Origin: Synechococcales cyanobacterium bin59.metabat.ball.084
GTDB taxonomy: Bacteria > Cyanobacteriota > Cyanobacteriia > Cyanobacteriales > Chamaesiphonaceae
Assembly (NCBI GenBank): GCA_013297675.1
Contig: JAAFHZ010000004.1
Location: 29,694-93,693 of the forward strand
Reading direction: 5' to 3'
DNA: 64,000 nucleotides
The position numbers and the translations under genes were made by a program. Positions within the stretch are counted from its first letter, which is position 1. Each line of letters begins with the position of its first letter. Below are positions 55,427-64,000 of this stretch, in pieces. The notes beneath the pieces are model-generated. The model searched no databases. It saw only the letters and a program-made list of their open reading frames with translations, and was not told the DNA's origin.

Positions 55427-56215
55427 TTAATTTTCCAAGCGCTGACGCAACTTGCTACTGAAGAGATCAATCATAGTTACCACGGCCAGCAAGACCAACA
55501 TCATTGTGGTGGCTTTTTGATACTCAAAACCATCAATATAACTTTTGAGCTGAAAGCCAATTCCTCCTGCTCCCACCACCCCCAACACCGAAGCTGCCCG
55601 AATGTTGTACTCAAACATCCACAAAGTGTAGCCCAAAATTAAGGGCATGACTTGGGGTAGCACTCCATAGCGCAAAATTTGCAGCGGCTTAGCGCCAATT
55701 GTTACCAGCGAATCTAATGATCGAGCATCTAATGATTCGATCGCCTCCTGAAAAAACTTGGCCAAATAACCAACGGTGTAGATGGTCAACGACATGGTTC
55801 CAGCCTGTGCTCCTAAGCCAGTGGCCGAAACAAAAACTAACCCTAAAATGATGGAAGGTACCGATCGCACCGCATTTTGTAAAAAATTGGCCGCCCATTG
55901 CAGCGGCACCGGAGCAACGTTGTGAGCGCTAGCGATCGCAATTGGTACAGATAACAAAGCTCCTAAGGTTGTCCCCCACAAAGACATTTGCACTGTTTCT
56001 AGTAAAGACTTTACCGCAACATCTAACACTGAGAAATCGGGCGGAAACAACCGACGAGCAAAATCTATTACATATGGCCAGCTCTTGCCCAAAGTCTGAA
56101 GATTCAAATCTAAACTCTGCCCTGCCCAAATATAGACAGCTACCACCAACAACAAAATTAGGGTTGTTTTCAAAGATTTGAAGGGAGTTCGATCGAGGCG
56201 AGAGATTTTATCCAT
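55427..56215 (-). CDS. phnE: Phosphonate/phosphite ABC transporter permease
   Basis: A 262-residue inner-membrane permease with about five or six helices of the PhnE/PtxC type: TTLGALLSVPIAIASAHNV and AIESLDARSLDSLVTIGAKP (the EAA loop) are characteristic. It forms the translocation pore of an importer with PhnC and PhnD, encoded upstream in the order phnD-phnC-phnE. It starts 6 bases after phnC. Substrate (phosphonate, phosphite or other) cannot be read off. Confidence 0.9.
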   Translation of the reverse strand: MDKISRLDRTPFKSLKTTLILLLVVAVYIWAGQSLDLNLQTLGKSWPYVIDFARRLFPPDFSVLDVAVKSLLETVQMSLWGTTLGALLSVPIAIASAHNVAPVPLQWAANFLQNAVRSVPSIILGLVFVSATGLGAQAGTMSLTIYTVGYLAKFFQEAIESLDARSLDSLVTIGAKPLQILRYGVLPQVMPLILGYTLWMFEYNIRAASVLGVVGAGGIGFQLKSYIDGFEYQKATTMMLVLLAVVTMIDLFSSKLRQRLEN

Positions 56216-56221
56216 TGAAAA

Positions 56222-56995
56222 TTAGCTCACATGGTGCTGGGTGGTGTGCAGTTGAGCAAATTTTTCTGTTAGACAATTGGTGTCACCATCATAAAATATT
56301 TTGCCTTGATCTAAAATGATTGCTCGATGAGCATAGGTTGCAGCCATTTTTAAATCATGTAGAACCGCCACAATCGTCATTCCCTGGTTTTGGTTTAAAT
56401 TTGCCAGAGTATCCATCACCTGCTTAGCCACCATAATATCTAGACCGTTGGTGGGTTCATCGGCCAATAAAATTGTGGCATTTTGCATTAATGCGCGGGC
56501 GATCGCCACTCGCTGCTGCTGACCACCACTCAGTTGTTTAACTACAGTATTAGCTTTATCTGCCAGTCCAAACTGTTCTAGCAACTGCGCTGATCGGGTC
56601 TGTTCTGGCAGCGGCAAACCCATTAGAGTTTGCCAACTGGAGTAACGACCAAGACAGCCACACAGCACATTTTCGATCGCTGAAAGCTGTGGAATTAATC
56701 CGCCACCCTGCATAATTGTGCCTAAATGTTGGCGAATTTGGCCATAATTGCGAGGGGTAGCATCATGCCCCAAGATCTGCACTTGTCCCTGTTGAATGGG
56801 CACCAAACCAGCCAGACAACGAAGCAAAGTAGATTTACCAGCACCATTTAAGCCCATAATAGCCACAAATTCTCCTAGCCTAATTTGAGAATTTATATTA
56901 TTAATGACTGGCTTAACTGGTGAGCGACCATAGCCTATAGTCAGACTTTGGCAGTCAATGGCAAAGCTTGCATCGGTGGTGCTCGATGATTTCAA
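56222..56995 (-). CDS. phnC: Phosphonate/phosphite ABC transporter ATPase
   Basis: A 257-residue ABC ATPase: Walker A GLNGAGKST, the signature LSGGQQQRVAIARAL, Walker B ATILLADEPTNGLD and the switch His in AVLHDL. It energises the PhnD-PhnE importer and is two bases from the phnD stop, so they are translated from one message. Confidence 0.93.
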   Translation of the reverse strand: MKSSSTTDASFAIDCQSLTIGYGRSPVKPVINNINSQIRLGEFVAIMGLNGAGKSTLLRCLAGLVPIQQGQVQILGHDATPRNYGQIRQHLGTIMQGGGLIPQLSAIENVLCGCLGRYSSWQTLMGLPLPEQTRSAQLLEQFGLADKANTVVKQLSGGQQQRVAIARALMQNATILLADEPTNGLDIMVAKQVMDTLANLNQNQGMTIVAVLHDLKMAATYAHRAIILDQGKIFYDGDTNCLTEKFAQLHTTQHHVS

Positions 56996-56997
56996 CG

Positions 56998-57888
56998 TTA
57001 AGGCTCCATTCCAATGCTAGCTAGGGCTTTTTTCATAGGTGCTAAATGTTTCTCATGGTCTACCTTAACTAGTTCTGTTGAGTTGTACAAAGATTTTAAT
57101 AATTCATTATTACTGCCAGAATTCATCTTCAGCAAGGCATTGATCACTTTTTCGCGCACTGGCTCCGCTACATCGTCGTCAATTACCACTCCATGAGCTG
57201 GGACACCACTGATTTTATGAATAGTCTTTAGCTTTTTGGCTTCGTCTGTGGTGATGTGAGGCGGCAACATGGCATATTCTGAAACTGCGGCGGCATCAGC
57301 TTGGCCACGCAGCACCGACTGCAAGGCTTTACCGTAGTTACCACCATAGGTAACTTTGCCGAAAAATTGCTCAAGTTTTTCTTTATCTGGCACCAACTTT
57401 TCGCCAATGAGCTTGCTTACCGGAAAAATAAATCCAGAGCCGGAGGTGGGAGAGGTAAAGGCCATTCTTTTCCCTTTCAAAGACTGGAGATCAGTCAGTT
57501 TGCTATCTTTGGGCACCACAAAAATTGAGTTGTAAGTTTGGCCTCCAGAGTAGGCTGGCCGCACTTCTGCCAAGTACATATTTGCCTTGGTCAATTTTTC
57601 TGCTTTTAGTGCACCTCTGCTGCCTAAGAAGGCAATATCAGCTTGGTTGGCATTTAAAGATTCGACGGCGGCAGTCTCATCGGCTACTTTTGCTTTAATG
57701 TTTAGCCCAGACTCTTGAGATAAAATTTTGGCTACTGCGTCAGCTTTCTGCTGAAGATCGGTGCTATCCGATCGACTAGGAAAGACAATGGTAATTGCAG
57801 ATGAGCCATTAGAAGTACATCCAGCATTAGTCCCTAAGACTACTCCAGTTAGCAGCCCCGCTAAACATTTAGCAATTTTCTTTTTCAT
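56998..57888 (-). CDS. phnD: Phosphonate/phosphite ABC transporter substrate-binding lipoprotein
   Basis: A 296-residue periplasmic binding protein of the PhnD/PtxB family. The signal peptide ends in an atypical lipobox GTNAGC, with Cys24 the probable lipid-attachment residue. The ligand-binding core includes VFPSRSDSTD, ADIAFLGSRGALKAE, MAFTSPTSGSGFIFP and YGGNYGKALQSVLRGQADAAA. AGAAGGA precedes the start on the minus strand. No clear Pho box was recognised upstream. Confidence 0.9.
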   Translation of the reverse strand: MKKKIAKCLAGLLTGVVLGTNAGCTSNGSSAITIVFPSRSDSTDLQQKADAVAKILSQESGLNIKAKVADETAAVESLNANQADIAFLGSRGALKAEKLTKANMYLAEVRPAYSGGQTYNSIFVVPKDSKLTDLQSLKGKRMAFTSPTSGSGFIFPVSKLIGEKLVPDKEKLEQFFGKVTYGGNYGKALQSVLRGQADAAAVSEYAMLPPHITTDEAKKLKTIHKISGVPAHGVVIDDDVAEPVREKVINALLKMNSGSNNELLKSLYNSTELVKVDHEKHLAPMKKALASIGMEP

Positions 57889-58023
57889 TACTCGATCCTT
57901 CTTGAGATTTATTCTTAATAATTTTTTCTATCTTCAGACAAATTTATCCAAGAGTCAATAGCTGAAAAAAATATGGATAACTAGTTGCTACCCCAAAAGA
58001 TCATTATTTACCGAGATATCTAG

Positions 58024-58797
58024 TCACTTGCGCGTTTGACGATCGACCAAAGTAGCCGTTGATTGCGCCGTAGGCATCAATAAAATATCGCTGATATTTA
58101 CATGGGCTGGGCGAGTGAGAGCGAACAAAATAGTCTCGGCGACATCCATCCCAGTTAGGGGGGTCAAACCCTCATAGACCCGATCGGCTTTTTCCCAGTC
58201 TCCATGGAAGCGTACCGCGCTAAACTCGGTTTCGACTAGACCGGGATCAATATTAGTCACACGTACCGGTGTGCCCAATAGATCGATCTTTAAACCTTCA
58301 GAAATTGCTCGCACCGCAGCCTTGGTGGCACAGTAAACATTGCCTGCTGGGTAAGTTTGGCGACCGGCCATCGAGCCTAAATTCACCACATGGCCACGTC
58401 CTCGCTCAATCATGCCGGGTGTAATAGCTCGGGTCAGATATAGCAAACCTTTAATATTGGTGTCGATCATTTCTTCCCAGTCTGCTACCTCGCCTGCCGG
58501 TAGCTTAGTCAAACCTCGGCTGAGTCCAGCATTGTTGATCAAAATATCGATCGATCGCCATCCTACCGGCAGATGCTCTAAACCAAAAGGCTGACGCACA
58601 TCCCATTCTACTAACAGCAAGTTATCCAGATCTGTACCCGCTGCCACACATCGATCGGCAACTAGCTGCAACTTCGCGGTGCGCCTTGCCAATAAAATCA
58701 ACCGGACTTCCAAAGGTGCCAGTAATTCGGCACAGGCCGCCCCAATGCCACTACTAGCACCTGAAATCAGCACAGTTTGTCCAGCTAAACGACTCAC
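58024..58797 (-). CDS. Short-chain dehydrogenase (YdfG-like)
   Basis: A 257-residue classical SDR read from the GTG at 58797, which overlaps the stop of the upstream gene (TAGTG); the open frame extends further upstream but into that gene. TGxxxGxG appears as SGASSGIGA, followed by NNAGLS, the Ser in LGSMAG and YCATK. Overall similarity is to YdfG-type NADP-dependent 3-hydroxy-acid/serine dehydrogenases. Substrate not determined; coupled to the exported protein gene. Confidence 0.85.
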   Translation of the reverse strand: MSRLAGQTVLISGASSGIGAACAELLAPLEVRLILLARRTAKLQLVADRCVAAGTDLDNLLLVEWDVRQPFGLEHLPVGWRSIDILINNAGLSRGLTKLPAGEVADWEEMIDTNIKGLLYLTRAITPGMIERGRGHVVNLGSMAGRQTYPAGNVYCATKAAVRAISEGLKIDLLGTPVRVTNIDPGLVETEFSAVRFHGDWEKADRVYEGLTPLTGMDVAETILFALTRPAHVNISDILLMPTAQSTATLVDRQTRK

Positions 58798-59612
58798 TAG
58801 GTTCTCCGTACATGAATCCGGCGAGTAACGGTGGTAATGCCATCGGGGCGCACAAACACTGCCGATAGCCAATAGTCTCCAGCTTTACTGGGTGCCCTGG
58901 CGCTCTTAAACAGTCCGCCCGTAGATAGTAATTCCAGCTTATAAGGTGTGGCTTTGCCATAGCTGCCAGTACTTACCGGCTGCTCACTCAAAGCCCCCAT
59001 CATTACGTCGTCGTTCAAAGGTTCTTGGACAATCACATCCACGTTGTAATCTTCGCTAGGACGCAGTTTGTCTGGCACTACCATATCTACCGTGGGCGGT
59101 TTTAGGCCAGTACTAGAGCGAACTTGCTCATTCAAAATTTGCTGCTGAACAACTTTGCCATTCACAATATACTGACGAGCTTGAATTTTGGCTGTTAATT
59201 GACTCTGCTTGCCGCCTTCAGTGCTAGTTCCATCAATTTGAGTGGTAATATTGATCGACACTCCAGCCCCATCTTGCTTCCAGTTTTGGATGGTGGTGGT
59301 GTAACGCAGGTTGGAGTAGCGTTGCCAAAGGCTGCTGATCTGCTGTTGCCATTGACTACGGCTCATGCCGTCAACAGTATAATTGGCTGAAAAATTTTCT
59401 AGCAGCGCTGGCAACTGGCGACTGTTAGCCGCCTGGTCAATTTTGTTGACTAGCCCAGTAATATTGGTGGGTGCTGGTGAAGTGGCCGCATGGCTAGGGA
59501 TCAGAGAACCGATCGATAAATTTAATACCAAACCAGTTAAAACTGGCCAAACAAGCTTCAGTGCAGGCATTACCAAAGATTCTCCCAATATTTGAACAGC
59601 CGATAGCATCAA
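58797..59612 (-). CDS. Exported protein with NTF2-like fold
   Basis: About 270 residues, or 257 if the second Met (near 59570) is used. A signal peptide ends at SHAATS. The mature part runs ALLENFSANYTVDGMSRSQW, SLWQRYSNLRY and QILNEQVRSS, the pattern of cyanobacterial nuclear-transport-factor-2-like proteins, followed by a C-terminal beta region (PTVDMVVPDKLRPSEDYNVD). No catalytic residues are known. Cotranscribed with the downstream SDR. Confidence 0.68.
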   Translation of the reverse strand: MMLSAVQILGESLVMPALKLVWPVLTGLVLNLSIGSLIPSHAATSPAPTNITGLVNKIDQAANSRQLPALLENFSANYTVDGMSRSQWQQQISSLWQRYSNLRYTTTIQNWKQDGAGVSINITTQIDGTSTEGGKQSQLTAKIQARQYIVNGKVVQQQILNEQVRSSTGLKPPTVDMVVPDKLRPSEDYNVDVIVQEPLNDDVMMGALSEQPVSTGSYGKATPYKLELLSTGGLFKSARAPSKAGDYWLSAVFVRPDGITTVTRRIHVRRT

Positions 59613-59694
59613 TCTAGTCGGAATAGTGCTTTAATTATCGCAGGTACTAGGCTAGTTGGCGCGATATCTTTAGGAAATGTAGGAAAGTAATAAC

Positions 59695-60777
59695 GTGACT
59701 CAGGGTTCGAGTAAGCTTCTGATTGCTGCCAGTGGGACTGGTGGACATCTTTTTCCAGCGGTGGCTGTGGCAGAAAAGCTCACAGACTTTGAAATCGAGT
59801 GGCTCGGTGTGCCCGATCGGTTAGAAACTACTTTGGTGCCTAAGCAGTACCCGATGCATTTGATTGCGGTACGCGGCTTTCAAGGCAAGTCTATTCCGAA
59901 GAATCTGAATACTGTGCGACTGCTGTTGATGAGTGTTTTTACCACCAGAAAAATTTTAAAAAAAGGCAATTTTGATGGAGTATTTAGCACTGGTGGCTAT
60001 ATTTCGGCTCCGGCAATTTTAGCCGCCTACAGTTTAGGTATACCGGTAGTCTTACACGAATCCAATGCTTTACCGGGTAAAGTCACCCGCTACCTGAGTC
60101 CTTTTTGTACCAAAGTAGCGCTGGGGTTTAGTAGTGCTGCCCAATATTTAAAAAAAGCGCGGACTATCTATATGGGTACGCCCGTGCGACAGCAATTTTT
60201 GCAGCGCCAAAAGCTAGATTTGCCCATACCTCCAGATTTACCGGTGATTGTGATTGCTGGTGGTTCACAGGGGGCTGTGGCTCTCAATAATCTGGTGCGC
60301 GATAGTGCTTCGGCCTGGCTAGCAACTGGGGCGTTTGTTGTGCACTTAACTGGAGATAAAGATCCGGCCTCGGGTAGCTTAAAGCATCCTAATTATATGT
60401 CCTTAGCTTTTTGCGACAATATGGCAGGGCTGTTGCAGCGAGCTACCTTAATTATTAGTCGATCGGGTGCAGCAACTTTGAACGAACTGATGGTTTGTCG
60501 GTTGCCATCCATACTGATCCCTTATCCCTACGCTGCTGAGGATCATCAGTACATCAATGCCAAATGTATGGCCGAAACTGGTGCAGCGTTGGTGTTTCGC
60601 CAAGAAAAGCTCACTGCGGGCTTTTTGGCTGAAGAAGTATCAAATTTATTGAGATCGCCACAGCGCTTGAGTGATATGTCGCATAATACTTCTCAGATGG
60701 GAGTGTTAAATAGTGCAGATCTGTTAGCTGATCTGCTGCGAGATTTGATCGCTGCTTCTAAACAAAAATCTTCTTAG
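59695..60777 (+). CDS. murG: UDP-N-acetylglucosamine transferase for lipid II
   Basis: A 360-residue GT28 enzyme that adds GlcNAc to lipid I to make lipid II at the inner face of the membrane. GTGGHLFPAVAVAE (first glycine loop), GYISAPA, VLHESNALPGK and the donor-site GGSQGA and RSGAATLNEL are intact. Length is normal. GTG start behind AGGAAAG. Confidence 0.95.
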   Translation: MTQGSSKLLIAASGTGGHLFPAVAVAEKLTDFEIEWLGVPDRLETTLVPKQYPMHLIAVRGFQGKSIPKNLNTVRLLLMSVFTTRKILKKGNFDGVFSTGGYISAPAILAAYSLGIPVVLHESNALPGKVTRYLSPFCTKVALGFSSAAQYLKKARTIYMGTPVRQQFLQRQKLDLPIPPDLPVIVIAGGSQGAVALNNLVRDSASAWLATGAFVVHLTGDKDPASGSLKHPNYMSLAFCDNMAGLLQRATLIISRSGAATLNELMVCRLPSILIPYPYAAEDHQYINAKCMAETGAALVFRQEKLTAGFLAEEVSNLLRSPQRLSDMSHNTSQMGVLNSADLLADLLRDLIAASKQKSS

Positions 60778-60794
60778 CCACCACCAGATTAATT

Positions 60795-61166
60795 ATGATT
60801 GTCAGTTCCGCCGAAATTGCTCGTTTGAGGGCACAGCTTTTAGAATACCCTGATGCCTTGATCGCGCTAGAGACAATCTCTGACTGTGAGGGCGATTTGG
60901 AAGATGCGGCAATGAGCTTGGCAATTAGAGCTGGCCAGGAGCCACAATTAGACAATAGTGATTGGTTGCCAGCACTAGCCAAAAAATGTCGAGCGGTGCT
61001 GTGTCAAGATAGCTTGCGAGTAGATTTAATTAATGGCAACTGGGCAACAGCACTACATTTGCTGCAAACTAGCAAGGTCTGTCCCAATGTTTTGGCGGTG
61101 CCAGTATTGTTGTATATCGATAACCTGGGGATCGATCGATTTTGTGAGCCGCTAGATCCACCATAG
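60795..61166 (+). CDS. Conserved hypothetical protein
   Basis: A 123-residue soluble, acidic protein starting MIVSSAEIARLRAQLLEYPD, 17 bases after the murG stop. Pattern ALIALETISDCEGDLEDAAM suggests an alpha-helical fold. No motif, signal peptide or membrane segment. It may be cotranscribed with murG. I do not recognise the family. Confidence 0.6.
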   Translation: MIVSSAEIARLRAQLLEYPDALIALETISDCEGDLEDAAMSLAIRAGQEPQLDNSDWLPALAKKCRAVLCQDSLRVDLINGNWATALHLLQTSKVCPNVLAVPVLLYIDNLGIDRFCEPLDPP

Positions 61167-61233
61167 GTATTTTTTAAATATCAGAATTAGTTTTGCCCTT
61201 TTTTAGATTGATCCTATCAAAACCCAAAATAAA

Positions 61234-62376
61234 TTGATCACTATAGCCCAAGATAGATCGAATAATGAAAATTTTAGTGCTGCTGAAAAATTAGCATATA
61301 TTGATGTTTTACGCGCCATTGCAATTTTAATGGTGATTTTTGTCCATAATAGCCAGACCGTTAATGGATTGTCGGCACAGGTCAAGTCTATTAGTGAATA
61401 TGGGCAAATTGGTGTGCAGCTTTTCTTTGTCGCTTCGGCTTATACGTTGTGCTTTTCTCAAACCAAAAGAACCAATGAGAAAAGTCAATTAAGATCATTT
61501 TTTATTCGGAGGCTGTTTCGGATTGCTCCACTTTACTATTTTGCAATTTGTTGGTACTTTCTGACCGATCCTGTTAATAACATTTTAAAGATTATTAACG
61601 TAACACCTCACTATGATTTGGTTAATGTTGTAGCTAATATTTTTTTCATCCATGGCTTTGTGCCGTTTGCTAACAATAACATTGTGCCCGGTGGTTGGTC
61701 GATCGGTGCTGAGATGGCTTTTTATGCTTTGTTTCCGCTGCTATTTAGGCTGTTTTCTTGGGCATATGGTAAGTGGGGAATGCTACCTCTATATGGGCTA
61801 GTCATCCTCTCTGTACTGCTCAATATTGCTGCTCAGATGCTGGTTGGGAAATTCTTATCAGCAGAATTAATTAACGATCCATTTATTTATAGAAATTTAG
61901 TTAATCAGCTCCCGGTGTTCTTGATGGGAATGACTATATTTTTCCATCATCAATACAACCATACATTGCAAGTGCCAATTGCCGCCCAAGCTACTATTTT
62001 TGCTGGGCTAACATTGTTTGGTGAAGAGTTATTTGATAGCAAGAAACATTGGCTTTTAGTGGTTGTGACAGTGTGTGCTGGAATATCTTTTGCCATCTTG
62101 TTAAATATTTTCAAAGAGCTAAAATTCTCCAGTAAAATCTTAGAAGAAATCGGTAAGGTTTCTTATTCAATGTACATATTTCATTTTGGGTTTGTTTGGT
62201 ACTTGGTTCCAGGATTAAAGATGAATTTAGAAGGACTTATTGAGCCACATCTTTTGCTGATTTTATCATTTTTGCTAGCTGTGCTGGGCAGTTTCTGGGT
62301 TGCCAAGCTTAGCTATAAATACATTGAGACTCCAGGTATTTTGCTCGGCAAGTCTTTAATCGCCAAGTTACAGTAG
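61234..62376 (+). CDS. Membrane acyltransferase 3 (OafA/YrhL family)
   Basis: A 380-residue integral membrane protein with about ten helices. The N-terminus AYIDVLRAIAILMVIFVHN carries the conserved Arg and the catalytic His typical of acyltransferase family 3, with RLFRIAPLYYFAI following and GGWSIGAEMAFYALFPLLF later. The family O-acylates sugars of envelope polysaccharides. No in-frame ATG precedes the first helix; TTG at 61234 is used, so the exact start is uncertain. Convergent with the helicase gene. Confidence 0.85.
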   Translation: MITIAQDRSNNENFSAAEKLAYIDVLRAIAILMVIFVHNSQTVNGLSAQVKSISEYGQIGVQLFFVASAYTLCFSQTKRTNEKSQLRSFFIRRLFRIAPLYYFAICWYFLTDPVNNILKIINVTPHYDLVNVVANIFFIHGFVPFANNNIVPGGWSIGAEMAFYALFPLLFRLFSWAYGKWGMLPLYGLVILSVLLNIAAQMLVGKFLSAELINDPFIYRNLVNQLPVFLMGMTIFFHHQYNHTLQVPIAAQATIFAGLTLFGEELFDSKKHWLLVVVTVCAGISFAILLNIFKELKFSSKILEEIGKVSYSMYIFHFGFVWYLVPGLKMNLEGLIEPHLLLILSFLLAVLGSFWVAKLSYKYIETPGILLGKSLIAKLQ

Positions 62377-64000
62377 TTAATTTCGCAGTTTACCAATTCC
62401 CTCAATATCCAACAAATAACTCTGAACCACCTCAAAAGCATATTCTTCAGGCAATACCTGCTGAAATTTGCTAAACCGATAGTTTGGCATATTGTTCATT
62501 AAATAGTTGCGAGTGGTTTTTTCTTGCCAGAATTGTTTAGAGATTACCCGATCGATGGTTTTACTCAAAGTACCCATACCCAAGCTGTCCCCTTCAATGC
62601 GCAGCTTAAAGTTATCGACTCTTACCTGCCAATCGTGCTTGCCCTGAATACCGTATTTCAGAGTGTGATTAATCCGACCACCGGCAAAAGTCCACCAAGT
62701 AGCGTTGCCATCAGCGTCCCACTCGATCGCTGGGAAACCAGAGATCTGCTGACCCAGGGTCGATCGATATTCATCCAAGGCCGCCTGACCCGCTGGGTCT
62801 AAAAAGGGCATTGACTGATCGGACTGAAGAATTTTTGCCATCATTTGGCACAGTTCAAAGCTGAGCAGCTCGGGGATGAACCCGCCCCAGCTTGGCTTTT
62901 TACCGACTGGTGCGCCGCTCACCTGCACTACTCTTTTGTCGTTATCAACTATATTTACCACCCAGGATCGACCACCTAATAAAAAAGAAGTAACATCTGG
63001 GACTAGTCGATCGACGAAAGCTTGTTCGAGGGAGCCGATCGTATATCCTCCGGTGGTTTGCACTTGATAGAGCTGGGGACTACTAAAAACGGCGTATAGC
63101 TCCATGAAGTTTTTGTGACCAAAGGTTTTTTCGGCTTTGGTGCCCATGGAAAGTTGGCCACCAGTCATGTACAAAAAGCCGTTGGCTAGCATGTGATTAA
63201 TTAGCAGGTCAAATTCGCTGCGGCTAATGCCCGCAAAGTCTGGTACTACCGATAGTTGCTCCCAGCAGCGCTCTGGTTCGATCGCTTGAAACTGGAGAGT
63301 CAAAGCCAGAAGCTGATGCACCAAAACTGTCCAGGTGCGGTTTTGCACGGGCACCGATTCCACCCAGCCCTGGCGGGCTAATTCGATGATGGCAGTGGCC
63401 TGCAATAAAGTTTCGCTGTCTTGGACAAAAAATGTAGTGTTGGCGTTACCACCTCGGCGGCCAGTGCGACCAAGCCTTTGTAAAAACGATGAAACGGTAG
63501 AAGGAGAATTGGCTTGCAAAACATTATCTAAATCACCAACATCAATTCCCAGCTCCAGGGTAGAAGTACAGACAATGCAGGTGTTGCGGCCTTCCTGAAA
63601 GCGAGATTCGGCGTGGCTGCGCTCTTCGGCAGAAACAGAGCTATGGTGAACAAATACGTCGGTGCCTTGGCTGCCGATGCGTTTGGCGATTTCTTCGGAG
63701 AGGGCGCGGCTTTGGCAAAAAAACAGGCTTTTTTTGCCAGCGGCGATCGCCCCCGCATCTACGGCGATCGATTCAGAGTTGTCGTGCATACATACCCGCA
63801 GGTCTTTTTTGCTGGCGACCTTAGGAGGATCTACTATGCAGCTCGGTCTTTTGGAGGTGCCTTGTAACCAGGTGAGAATGTCGTTAGGGTTGCCGACGGT
63901 GGCGCTGAGTCCGATACGTTGGATGTCGTGGGAGCTAAATTTGGCGAGGCGTTCGATCACGGAAATTAGGTGGGCACCTCGATCAGTTCCAGATCGGAAG
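62377..64000 (-). CDS. Lhr-like superfamily 2 helicase, C-terminal part (partial)
   Basis: The frame stays open to the window edge at 64000, so the N-terminal helicase domain (Walker A and DEAD/DEIH motif) lies outside. Present are motif III SAT in GLSATVGNP, motif V-like STLELGIDVGDL and motif VI QRLGRTGRRGG. A long Lhr-type C-terminal region follows (winged-helix and associated domain, MLANGFLYMTGG onward). Upstream codons at the edge read SGTDRGAHLISVIERL, as expected for the family, so the apparent GTG start at 63960 is not the real one. Lhr helicases act on structured or damaged nucleic acids. Confidence 0.85.
   Translation of the reverse strand, partial: FRSGTDRGAHLISVIERLAKFSSHDIQRIGLSATVGNPNDILTWLQGTSKRPSCIVDPPKVASKKDLRVCMHDNSESIAVDAGAIAAGKKSLFFCQSRALSEEIAKRIGSQGTDVFVHHSSVSAEERSHAESRFQEGRNTCIVCTSTLELGIDVGDLDNVLQANSPSTVSSFLQRLGRTGRRGGNANTTFFVQDSETLLQATAIIELARQGWVESVPVQNRTWTVLVHQLLALTLQFQAIEPERCWEQLSVVPDFAGISRSEFDLLINHMLANGFLYMTGGQLSMGTKAEKTFGHKNFMELYAVFSSPQLYQVQTTGGYTIGSLEQAFVDRLVPDVTSFLLGGRSWVVNIVDNDKRVVQVSGAPVGKKPSWGGFIPELLSFELCQMMAKILQSDQSMPFLDPAGQAALDEYRSTLGQQISGFPAIEWDADGNATWWTFAGGRINHTLKYGIQGKHDWQVRVDNFKLRIEGDSLGMGTLSKTIDRVISKQFWQEKTTRNYLMNNMPNYRFSKFQQVLPEEYAFEVVQSYLLDIEGIGKLRN

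Overview
This 64-kb window comes from a cyanobacterial chromosome. It carries phycobilin synthesis (pcyA), plant-type ferredoxin (petF), a cytochrome b6f small subunit (petL), a Psb32-like thylakoid protein, the plastid-shared families Ycf35 and Ycf36, AMIN-domain proteins, a carotenoid oxygenase, a HetZ-related protein and the cyanobacterial order rpsL-rpsG-fusA-tuf-rpsJ. The highly iterated palindrome GCGATCGC and its CGATCG core recur through most housekeeping genes. No rRNA, tRNA, CRISPR array or intact transposase was found by reading.

Layout. 1-1169: HetZ-related regulator. 1373-11401: an AT-rich same-strand block of eight genes: ketoacyl-ACP synthase III, acyl carrier protein, a second KAS III, a Rieske oxygenase, a short-chain dehydrogenase, a PglD/NeuD-type acyltransferase, a DegT sugar aminotransferase and a 1252-residue glycosyltransferase with a C-terminal methyltransferase. 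I read it as a pathway that makes and attaches an acylated amino sugar. 11423-14072 (minus): TrhO, ferredoxin, Ycf35, DUF2997 and a small exported protein. 14301-19287: translation (str) operon. 19476-32261: mixed housekeeping genes, including an FHA protein, pcyA, petF, a GT4 glycosyltransferase, a sigma factor, glmU, pyruvate kinase and a hisD paralogue.

32343-42377 is the most unusual accessory region. Two cassettes each pair an ORC/Cdc6-like P-loop ATPase with a partner that shares an AP-x-F-x-SW motif. One partner is short and followed by a third unknown gene; the other has a TPR tail with three nearly identical 120-bp repeats. Between the cassettes lie a decayed glycoside hydrolase 3 fragment and a conserved-looking RnfD-like gene followed by two tandem exported DUF2330 genes.

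42445-64000: Ycf36, a small membrane protein, a cation/proton antiporter, AMIN proteins with an AmiC-type amidase, murI, solanesyl diphosphate synthase, transporters, a carotenoid oxygenase, a VapB antitoxin with a broken VapC toxin, a nitrilase-family amidase, petL, psb32, a phosphonate/phosphite ABC importer, an SDR, murG, an acyltransferase and an Lhr-like helicase that runs off the window end. Several peptidoglycan genes (glmU, amiC, murI, murG) are scattered here. Decayed toxin-antitoxin pieces at 24155 and 53202 and the GH3 remnant at 34837 show where sequence has been lost.
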